DNA of 11,673 nt, from NCBI GenBank assembly GCA_000715855.1, contig KL571229.1, forward strand, positions 9,582 to 21,254. Reading direction: 5' to 3'. This DNA comes from Actinoplanes liguriensis (GTDB lineage: Bacteria; Actinomycetota; Actinomycetes; Mycobacteriales; Micromonosporaceae). Below, piece by piece: positions 6,681 to 11,673 of the stretch. Both the position numbers and the translations under genes were made by a program. The notes beneath the pieces were generated by a model. It was not told where the DNA came from and made no database searches. It worked only from the letters and a program-made list of their open reading frames with translations. Positions within the stretch are counted from its first letter, which is position 1; every line of letters starts with the position of its first letter.

Positions 6681-6758
6681 GCGGTGATGCGGGGCGCGGT
6701 CACCTCTCTCTTCCCGCACGCGGCGGCACGGCCGCGAGCGCCCGCCCCGCATCGCCGC
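6681..6758. repeat. Large two-level stem-loop
   Basis: Sixteen-nt arms (6681-6696 and 6743-6758) pair with one T/G (G-U-type) position. The 46-nt loop holds a second hairpin, CGCGGC (6719-6724) with GCCGCG (6731-6736). It lies 13 nt beyond copy B of the 30-bp element, in the same relative order as the hairpin beside copy A, and may act as terminator for minus-strand transcription arriving from the exporter operon. Confidence 0.55.
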
Positions 6759-6771
6759 CCTTCCCAAAACC

Positions 6772-6801
6772 TTCAAAACACCTTCGCCGTACGTCGTGAG
6801 C
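6772..6801 (-). repeat. 30-bp intergenic element, copy B
   Basis: Matches copy A (2370-2399) at 23 of 30 positions with no gap, including the exact 13-mer at 6789-6801 and TTCAA at 6772-6776. On the minus strand it lies about 165 nt after the exporter ATPase stop and is followed 13 nt later by the stem-loop at 6681-6758. Confidence 0.6.
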
Positions 6802-6837
6802 CCTCGAACCACGTCCCCGGCATGCGCCCACGCGGGC

Positions 6838-6891
6838 CGGCTGGCACTCACGGCTGCTAACGCGCCGAAAATTAGCCGTCAGTGCCAGCCG
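6838..6891. repeat. Inverted repeat with 18-bp arms
   Basis: Arms 6838-6855 and 6874-6891 are complementary at 17 of 18 positions around an 18-nt loop that is the most AT-rich part of the neighbourhood (GCCGAAAATT). No T-run follows on either strand, so it is not a classic intrinsic terminator. It lies 77 bp after the exporter ATPase stop on the minus strand. A T-poor terminator, an mRNA 3'-end stabiliser, or an operator are all possible. Confidence 0.55.
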
Positions 6892-6967
6892 ACCGGCGGG
6901 AGCGAGGGCCGGCTGGCGGTGAGGGCCGGTTTTCGGGTGGGAAAGAGCCCTCAGGGCCAGCCGGGGG

Positions 6968-7915
6968 TCAGCTTGCGTAGAGGCGGGCTACCACGTCCTC
7001 GATGTCCGGCTCGACCACTGAGAGGTCGCGGATCGCTACGGCGGTGACCAGGTCTGCCACGGCGGCGCCGGCCGTTACGCCGTCCAGCGCGAAAGTCACC
7101 CGGTGACGGTCCGCCTCGACGCCGACCAGGGTGGCGCCCGGCAGGACGAAACCCTCCGGGAGCGGGGACGACAGGTCGGCGACCAGGCTGCGGCGCGAAC
7201 CGTAGCGCGCGTGCAGCGCCTCGATCGTCCCGTCGTGCACCACCCGCCCGTGGTCGATCACCACCAGGCGCTCGCAGAGCCGCTCGATGTCGGCCAGGTC
7301 GTGGGTGGTCAGCACGAGCGTGACGTCACCGGTCGCGCCGAGCTCGGCCAGGAACGAGCGGACCGCCTGCTTGCTGACCACGTCCAGGCCGATCGTCGGC
7401 TCGTCCAGGAACAGCACCCGCGGGCCGTGCAGCAGGGCCGCGGTCAGCTCGCCACGCATCCGCTGACCCAGGGACAACTGGCGAACCGGGGTGTCCAGGA
7501 AATCGTCCAGGTCGAGCAGGTCCCGGCAGCGGCGCAGCCGGGCGGCATGCTCCGCGGCGGGCACTCGGTAGATGTGCCGCAGCAGGGCGAACGACTCGTG
7601 CAGCGGCAGATCCCACCACAGCTGGGAGCGCTGCCCGAAGACCACCCCGATGCGCAGGGCGAGCCTGGTGCGCTGCGGGACCGGCTGCAGGCCGCACACC
7701 TCCACCTCGCCGCCGGACGGGGAGAGCACGCCGGTCAGCATCTTGAGGGTGGTGGACTTACCGGCGCCGTTCGGGCCGATGTAGCCGACCATCTCGCCCG
7801 CCTCGATGCTCAGCGAGACTCCGGCGACCGCCTCGACGACGCGTTTCTCCCGTCGGAAACGGCCGCTCTTCACCCGTACGGCGAAATTCTTCTGAAGGTC
7901 CTTGGTCTTGATCAT
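6968..7915 (-). CDS. ABC-2 exporter ATP-binding protein (COG4586 type)
   Basis: A 315-aa ATPase that powers the two permeases encoded upstream. Motifs in order: Walker A GPNGAGKST (47-55), Q-loop region FGQRSQLWWDLP (93-104), signature LSLGQRMR (147-154), Walker B VLFLDEPT (167-174), and the switch His205 in TTHD. FGQRSQLWWDLP and LSLGQRMR in place of the usual LSGGQ are typical of the COG4586 ATPases that pair with COG4587/COG3694 permeases. Residues ~240-315 form the extra C-terminal domain seen in such exporters, ending EDVVARLYAS. The ATG at 7915 overlaps the upstream permease stop in an ATGA, implying coupled translation. Substrate unknown; relatives are annotated as drug, lipid or viologen exporters. 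Last gene of its operon. Confidence 0.9.
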   Translation of the reverse strand: MIKTKDLQKNFAVRVKSGRFRREKRVVEAVAGVSLSIEAGEMVGYIGPNGAGKSTTLKMLTGVLSPSGGEVEVCGLQPVPQRTRLALRIGVVFGQRSQLWWDLPLHESFALLRHIYRVPAAEHAARLRRCRDLLDLDDFLDTPVRQLSLGQRMRGELTAALLHGPRVLFLDEPTIGLDVVSKQAVRSFLAELGATGDVTLVLTTHDLADIERLCERLVVIDHGRVVHDGTIEALHARYGSRRSLVADLSSPLPEGFVLPGATLVGVEADRHRVTFALDGVTAGAAVADLVTAVAIRDLSVVEPDIEDVVARLYAS

Positions 7916-8712
7916 GAACCGGTGCTCCTGTACTGACGGATGCCGATGCGCCAGACGATCGTGGCGACGGTGGCCGCGCCGATCGCGACCAGCGGAGAGG
8001 CGAACCCGGCCCAGGCCGGAAGACCCAGCGGATCGGGGCGCCCGAGGAGGGCCAGCGCCGGTTGATAGGCGACGAAGGCGAAACCGAGCGCGTACGCGAA
8101 AAGGCCGCGGAACGCCGGTCCGTAGACGGTGATCGGATAGGACGCGAAATCGCGCCCGCCATAGGTGAACGCGCTGCCGATCTCCCCCGATTCGACCCAC
8201 CAGAACGCCAGGCTCGCGCTGATCACGAAAATCGAGCCCATGAACACCGCACACGACAGCGGCGCCAGAGTGACCAACAACACCCGGGCCGGCGTCCAGT
8301 CGACGTCGTTCAGGCCGAGCGCGACCGCCAGCACCGTCACGCCGAACACCACCCGCAGCATCTTGCGCATCGGCAGGTCCATGAGCAGCAGCTGAGGCAG
8401 CGCGCCGAGCGGGCGGACCAGCACCGCGTCCAGAGTTCCGGCCCGGACATACGTCTTCAGCCGGTCCACGTTGCCCACCGCGAAGTCGGCGAGCGCGAAC
8501 CCCGACGACGTGATGCTCGTCATCAGCAGCGCCTCGGGCAGGTCGAAACCGCCGATCCGATCGGTGGCCCGGAACAGCACCAGCACCGAGAGCACGTCGA
8601 AGACGGTCGCGCCGACGTTGCCGACCAACTCGATCAGGAACGAGGCGCGATAGGAGAACGCCGAACGCGCCTGCGCACCGGCGAGCGCCACGTAGGCGCG
8701 CAGCTCACCCAC
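7912..8712 (-). CDS. ABC-2 exporter permease, ABC2_membrane_6 (DUF990) type, second subunit
   Basis: A 266-aa integral membrane protein with about six hydrophobic segments. The family motif YVRAGTLDAVLVRPLGAL (88-105) follows the second or third helix and is matched at the same relative place in the partner permease, so the two are paralogous halves of a heterodimer. The late segment EIGSAFTYGGRDFASYPI is typical of COG3694-type subunits. The GTG at 8712 overlaps the end of the upstream permease gene by 8 nt, and the stop overlaps the ATPase start by 4 nt. Coupled translation should keep the subunits in balance. Confidence 0.85.
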   Translation of the reverse strand: MGELRAYVALAGAQARSAFSYRASFLIELVGNVGATVFDVLSVLVLFRATDRIGGFDLPEALLMTSITSSGFALADFAVGNVDRLKTYVRAGTLDAVLVRPLGALPQLLLMDLPMRKMLRVVFGVTVLAVALGLNDVDWTPARVLLVTLAPLSCAVFMGSIFVISASLAFWWVESGEIGSAFTYGGRDFASYPITVYGPAFRGLFAYALGFAFVAYQPALALLGRPDPLGLPAWAGFASPLVAIGAATVATIVWRIGIRQYRSTGS

Positions 8713-9544
8713 CCTGCACCACCAGGCGGCGCTCGGCGCGGCGCTGCACGATCCAGGCCAGTGTCAGAAGTACGACCGCCCAGCACGCCTGCAGCCCGAC
8801 CAGCCCCGCCTGCATGGCCGGCCCGTCCCGCTCGGCGGCCACGTCCAGCGGCGTCTGCAGAATGCTCGGCAACGGCGTGGCCAGCCACAACGTGGCCGCC
8901 AGCCAGTCCGGCAGCAGCCGCAGGGGGAAGTAGAGGCCACCCAGCACGCCCGCCCCGAGCACCCACAACAGGATCGGGCCGCGGGCATCGTGCAGCCAAT
9001 ACGCCGTCGCATTCACCAGATAGCGGCAACCGAAGCTGACCACCACCGCCAGCAGCACCGACAGCAGGAACAACGGAACCGTCGTCCAGCGGGCCGGCAC
9101 GTGCAACGGGAAACACAGCGCGCCCACCACGACCGGCGGGATGAACCGCGTCAGCATGGCGTGCCCGGCCCGGCCCAGGTCAGCGGCGAGATAAGCGGTC
9201 AACGGGGACACCGGACGTAACAGATCGGCCGCGACGTCGCCCGTCCGGATACGTTCGGCGAGCTCCGACCAGGCCCACAACATGATCACGCTGAGTAGTC
9301 CTTGCCCCAACCACACGTACGTGGCGAGTTGTTCCCTGTCATACCCCGCGGGACGGCCGCCGAGTGTGCTCGCCGCCACCGCCAGCAGCACATAGCACCT
9401 CAGGTAGCCGAAGACTATGTTGGTGAACGTTCCGGCTATGGTGGCCTGACGATAGGTGGTGTACCGCCGGAAACCCGACCCGACCAGTGCACCGAAAGTA
9501 GTAATCGAAGAGCGCTTCGGACTGTCCGGAGAGATCGTGAGCAC
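8705..9544 (-). CDS. ABC-2 exporter permease, ABC2_membrane_6 (DUF990) type, first subunit
   Basis: A 279-aa membrane protein, first gene of the exporter operon. It carries ERIRTGDVAADLLRPVSP (97-114), the same motif as its partner, followed by several hydrophobic helices and a basic C-terminus (RRAERRLVVQGG). The GTG at 9544 is chosen because GGGAAGGA lies 7 nt upstream and the upstream extension of the frame (to 9670) crosses the inverted repeat at 9600-9627 and has no membrane-protein character. A TACAGT -10-like box on the minus strand at about 9614-9609 could drive the operon, with a poor -35. Confidence 0.85.
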   Translation of the reverse strand: MLTISPDSPKRSSITTFGALVGSGFRRYTTYRQATIAGTFTNIVFGYLRCYVLLAVAASTLGGRPAGYDREQLATYVWLGQGLLSVIMLWAWSELAERIRTGDVAADLLRPVSPLTAYLAADLGRAGHAMLTRFIPPVVVGALCFPLHVPARWTTVPLFLLSVLLAVVVSFGCRYLVNATAYWLHDARGPILLWVLGAGVLGGLYFPLRLLPDWLAATLWLATPLPSILQTPLDVAAERDGPAMQAGLVGLQACWAVVLLTLAWIVQRRAERRLVVQGG

Positions 9545-9571
9545 GCTGGCGTCCTTCCCGGCCACGCCGCT

Positions 9572-9634
9572 AGTCTCCTTTCCACCGACCCGCAGTGGAG
9601 CCGGGAGACTGTACCCGGGTCTCCGGCCTTTTTT
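9572..9634 (+). terminator. Intrinsic terminator with a competing upstream stem (possible attenuator)
   Basis: Terminator: 9600-9603 plus 9605-9609 pair with 9619-9627 (9 bp, one bulged G, 9-nt loop), followed by C and T6 (9629-9634), the best U-tract in the window. Alternative stem: AGTCTCC (9572-9578) pairs with GGAGACT (9604-9610), capped by an inner 5-bp stem (9581-9585 with 9595-9599). The two structures use the same bases, so they exclude each other. It points toward the gene at 9691 and lies in the gap between divergent operons, where no plus-strand gene needs terminating. The terminator is well supported; regulation is inferred. Confidence 0.6.
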
Positions 9635-9690
9635 GACACCCTGGAGTTCGCCGTGACGGAGCGTTGCCAATCGCCGGGCCGGGTCGCCCG

Positions 9691-11673
9691 ATGAACGGTT
9701 GGAGCTCCCGCCCGGGCGGCGAAGGCTGGGACGACGAGCCCGCCTGGGTCTACGAGATCACGTGGGAGTGGGAGCCGCTCCCCGGTCAGCGCTACCCCGG
9801 CGACCCCGGGCGCCGGAAGGCCGTGCACACCCCGGTCTACGAGGCGTCCCGCGGTGGTCAGTCAGGATCCGCCCCGGTCAGCTCGGCACCGGCAGGCGGC
9901 GCGGCACAAGGTCGCGGCCGGGTTCCGGCCGAGGATCCGCAGCGGTACGGGGGTGGGCCGCGGGACCCGCGCGAGGACCCGTCGTGGAACCGGTCCGCGC
10001 CGTACGGGGATCAGCAGCAGCATCGCGGGGGTGCGCCGGTCTACGGGCGGGGAAACCCCTCGGTGCCGGTCACTCCCGGGCGGGCGCCCGGATCATCGGC
10101 GCCGGTGTCGCCCGGGGCAGGTCGCGGACCGCAGGGTCAACCCGGGCAGAACTGGGGTGGGCGGCCGCCTCAGCAGCAGCCTTCGTGGAATCGGGAAGGG
10201 TACGGGGCTGGGCAGCAGGCGCCGGCGGCTCGGGGTGGGGCTCAGGTGCCGCCCGGTGGGCAGCAGCGTGGGCCGGTTCCTCCTGGGCAGTTCCCGCCCG
10301 GTCAGCAGGGTCAGCCCGGTCAATACCCACCCGGTCAGGGTCAGCCCGGACAGGGGCAGCCGGGTCAATTCGCGCCCGGCCAGCAAGGTCAGCCGGGGCA
10401 GGGGCAGCCCGGTCAATTCGCGCCCGGCCAGCAAGGCCAGCCGGGACAGGGGCAGCCCGGGGCTCAGCAGCAGCGGTTCCCGGAGCAGCAGCCCGGGTTC
10501 CAGGGGCGGCCGCCTCAATACGGTGGGCAGCCACAGCACGGTGGGCAGCAGCCCAACGGGCCTCGGCCGGTGTCGCCCGGTGGGCCGGCCTACGGCAGCG
10601 CGCGGCCGGCTCCGCCGGAGGCGTTTCCGTCGCGGGCGGGGCGCGACGGGCGTACACCTGATTCGCCGTTCCATTTGCGGCCCGCGCCGCAGGACCGGAA
10701 CAGCCCGGCGCCGGCGCGACCGGCGGCTCAGCCGACCCGGGTGACGCCGCAGCAGCCTGCCGTCCAGCCCGCGGCGATGTATCCGGGGCAGGGTCCGGGG
10801 AACTACCGGCGCGACGAGAACGAGTGGGGAGCCAGCCAGCCGGTTTCCGGGGTGGCTTCGGCGCCCGTGTCCGGGATGGCCGGTCCTGGGATCGCTCCCG
10901 TTTCCGGGATCGCTGGTCCCGGGGTTGCACCTGTGTCGGGGATCGCCGGTCCTGGGGTCGCTCCGGTGTCCGGGATCGCCGGTCCTGGCGTTGCGCCTGT
11001 GTCCGGGATCGCTGGGCCCGGTGTGGCACCCGTGTCCGGGATCGCCGGGCCTGTTCACGGTGGTGCTCCGGGCTCTGGGCCGGGGGTCGCTCCTGTCTCC
11101 GGTATCGCTGGGCCTGGGTACGCCGGTCCTGGCGTTGCTCCCGTGCCTGGGATCGCCGGTCCTGGGATCGCTCCGGTTTCTGGGATCGCCGGTCCTGGGG
11201 TTGCTCCCGTGTCCGGGGTCGCTGGGCCCGGTGTGGCACCCGTGTCCGGGATGGCTGGTCCTGGGATGGGTTCTGGGGTGGCGCCGGTTTCCGGGTACGC
11301 CGCTCAGGCTTCCGCTGCTCCTGCGCCGCTTGTTCAGCCTCAGCGGGGTGGCGAGAACGACTACGAGGAGCGGACCCGGCCTCTGGACCCGCGCCGGGCC
11401 GGGCAGCCGGCTCAGGCCGCGCCTGCTCGGGCCGTCGATCCGGCCGCTCCGGTGGCCGGCGAGGACCCGACCCGGCCGTTGGACCCGCGGCGGGTGGACC
11501 TCGGGGGCGGCGGGCCCCGCCGGGCCGAGCACCTCGGGTCGGAGCGGGTGTATCCGCAGGAGGACCGTACCCAGGCCGTGGACATGCGGCGGGTGGACCT
11601 GGGCTCGCCCGGGGTGGCCCAGCCGCGGCACGCTGGGGCGCCGTTCCCCCCTGAGGAGCGCACGCAGGCGGTC
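9691..11673 (+). CDS. Pro/Gln/Gly-rich repetitive, probably disordered protein (3' end outside window)
   Basis: Open from the ATG at 9691 to the window edge: 661 codons, no stop. Not recognised. Residues 1-50 are the only ordered-looking part, with an aromatic-acidic patch ([18 protein letters not shown]). From ~50 it is low-complexity, rich in Pro, Gln, Gly, Ala, Ser and Arg, with no membrane segment or signal peptide. Three repeat families follow: [11 protein letters not shown] (about 195-260), twelve [15 protein letters not shown] units (391-537), and a widely spaced E(E/D)xT(R/Q)xxDxRR motif (559, 591, 624, 655). The frame is convincing because all repeats stay in phase and the other plus frames contain stops. 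No clear Shine-Dalgarno precedes the ATG; GACGGAG is over 20 nt away. It may be a long linker ahead of a domain beyond the window, perhaps an envelope or partition-type ATPase, which is a guess. The T-ending codons of the 11-residue repeats are unlike the other genes. Confidence 0.8.
   Translation, partial: MNGWSSRPGGEGWDDEPAWVYEITWEWEPLPGQRYPGDPGRRKAVHTPVYEASRGGQSGSAPVSSAPAGGAAQGRGRVPAEDPQRYGGGPRDPREDPSWNRSAPYGDQQQHRGGAPVYGRGNPSVPVTPGRAPGSSAPVSPGAGRGPQGQPGQNWGGRPPQQQPSWNREGYGAGQQAPAARGGAQVPPGGQQRGPVPPGQFPPGQQGQPGQYPPGQGQPGQGQPGQFAPGQQGQPGQGQPGQFAPGQQGQPGQGQPGAQQQRFPEQQPGFQGRPPQYGGQPQHGGQQPNGPRPVSPGGPAYGSARPAPPEAFPSRAGRDGRTPDSPFHLRPAPQDRNSPAPARPAAQPTRVTPQQPAVQPAAMYPGQGPGNYRRDENEWGASQPVSGVASAPVSGMAGPGIAPVSGIAGPGVAPVSGIAGPGVAPVSGIAGPGVAPVSGIAGPGVAPVSGIAGPVHGGAPGSGPGVAPVSGIAGPGYAGPGVAPVPGIAGPGIAPVSGIAGPGVAPVSGVAGPGVAPVSGMAGPGMGSGVAPVSGYAAQASAAPAPLVQPQRGGENDYEERTRPLDPRRAGQPAQAAPARAVDPAAPVAGEDPTRPLDPRRVDLGGGGPRRAEHLGSERVYPQEDRTQAVDMRRVDLGSPGVAQPRHAGAPFPPEERTQAV
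10351..10446 (+). repeat. Two 48-bp in-frame tandem repeats
   Basis: Units 10351-10398 and 10399-10446 are near-identical, each coding [16 protein letters not shown]. They are flanked by shorter degenerate GQ/PGQ copies from about 10276 and a partial third start at 10447. High nucleotide identity indicates recent duplication. Confidence 0.85.
10861..11301 (+). repeat. Twelve 33-bp in-frame repeats coding [11 protein letters not shown]
   Basis: Twelve units begin with Ala-Pro-Val-(Ser/Pro)-Gly. Nine are exactly 11 codons; the sixth, seventh and eleventh are lengthened by 10, 5 and 4 codons, and the last is partial. Third-position changes (GTG/GTT/GTC, GCT/GCC/GCA/GCG) with conserved residues indicate selection on the protein rather than very recent copying. 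Long antisense open frames across this stretch are by-products of the periodicity. Confidence 0.85.
11365..11673 (+). repeat. Spaced Thr-containing motif repeats at the window edge
   Basis: [11 protein letters not shown] (residue 559), [14 protein letters not shown] (591), [14 protein letters not shown] (624) and EERTQAV (655, cut by the window end) recur every 31-33 residues, separated by Pro/Ala/Gly-rich spacers. Each centres on a Thr preceded by two acidic residues and followed by Asp and a basic pair. Confidence 0.75.

Larger units (their letters stand above)
6495..6967. other. Structured intergenic region without a convincing gene
   Basis: About 470 bp between the exporter ATPase stop (minus strand) and the permease start (minus strand). 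The short open frames on both strands have no recognisable composition, ribosome binding site or family resemblance. What it holds is the candidate permease promoter, stem-loops at 6632-6660, 6681-6758 and 6838-6891, a perfect palindrome at 6661-6676, and copy B of the 30-bp element. GGGCCGGCTGGC occurs at 6834-6845 and again at 6906-6917. A weak stem (GCCC/GGGC, 6947-6957) followed by TCTTT on the minus strand lies just after the ATPase stop and may help end the exporter operon. Confidence 0.7.

Noticed and set aside
6558..6860. Small open frames of about 100 codons in the gap at 6495-6967
   Set aside because: They run through stem-loops, lack ribosome binding sites, overlap each other on opposite strands and show no protein-like pattern.
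7916..8254. Longer ATPase starting at 8254
   Set aside because: The extension is the out-of-frame shadow of the permease gene; the ATG at 7915 overlaps the permease stop and begins the family sequence.
9633..9638. Perfect TTGACA as a -35 box for the gene at 9691
   Set aside because: No acceptable -10 lies 15-19 bp downstream, and the hexamer overlaps the T-run of the terminator, so the match is probably coincidental.
10861..11301. Regular 33-bp repeats suggesting a CRISPR array
   Set aside because: No constant repeat with unique spacers; the periodicity is codon-phased and codes a conserved 11-residue unit in an open frame.
10070..11631. Long antisense open frames across the last gene
   Set aside because: They are Arg/Pro-rich mirror translations of in-frame repeats, with no starts, ribosome sites or family resemblance. 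The plus frame from 9691 explains the region.

Overview
The window is high-GC, codon-biased DNA from an actinobacterium. Its MurA is of the Streptomyces/Micromonosporaceae type and is followed by a DUF3043 membrane protein. Together with the overall style of the proteins this suggests Micromonosporaceae (Actinoplanes-like), but no rRNA or other phylogenetic marker is present to prove it.

Layout. 1-209: terminator of an unseen upstream gene, then the murA leader. 210-1565 (+): murA, first committed step of peptidoglycan synthesis, with an intact active site, starting at TTG. Its 3' end, stop codon included, is tandemly duplicated (1553-1634). 1651-1681: strong hairpin. 1698-2318 (+): DUF3043 two-helix membrane protein, probably from a leaderless mRNA. 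2333-2361: hairpin between convergent genes.

2240-6494 (-): a catabolic operon of APC amino acid/amine permease, glutamine-synthetase-like ligase and aldehyde dehydrogenase, with 12- and 16-bp gaps. This set fits import of an amine (putrescine/polyamine or ethanolamine type), gamma-glutamylation, and oxidation of the resulting aldehyde. The dehydrogenase is broken: after about residue 348 its sequence is replaced by the last ~38 codons of an azlD-like gene in another frame. This points to a deletion that removed the 3' third of the dehydrogenase, any genes after it, and most of azlD.

6495-6967: about 470 bp without a convincing gene but rich in dyad symmetry: a perfect 16-bp palindrome, three stem-loops, and the second copy of a 30-bp element that also lies at 2370-2399. 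Both copies stand next to a strong hairpin.

6968-9544 (-): a three-gene ABC-2 exporter (two ABC2_membrane_6/DUF990-type permeases, then the ATPase) whose reading frames overlap by 8 and 4 nt. 9572-9634 (+): a terminator with a T6 tract and a competing upstream stem, placed like an attenuator before the last gene. 9691-11673 (+): a long gene running off the window, with no stop. It encodes a Pro/Gln/Gly-rich, probably disordered protein with three successive families of internal repeats and no recognisable enzymatic domain within the 661 codons visible.
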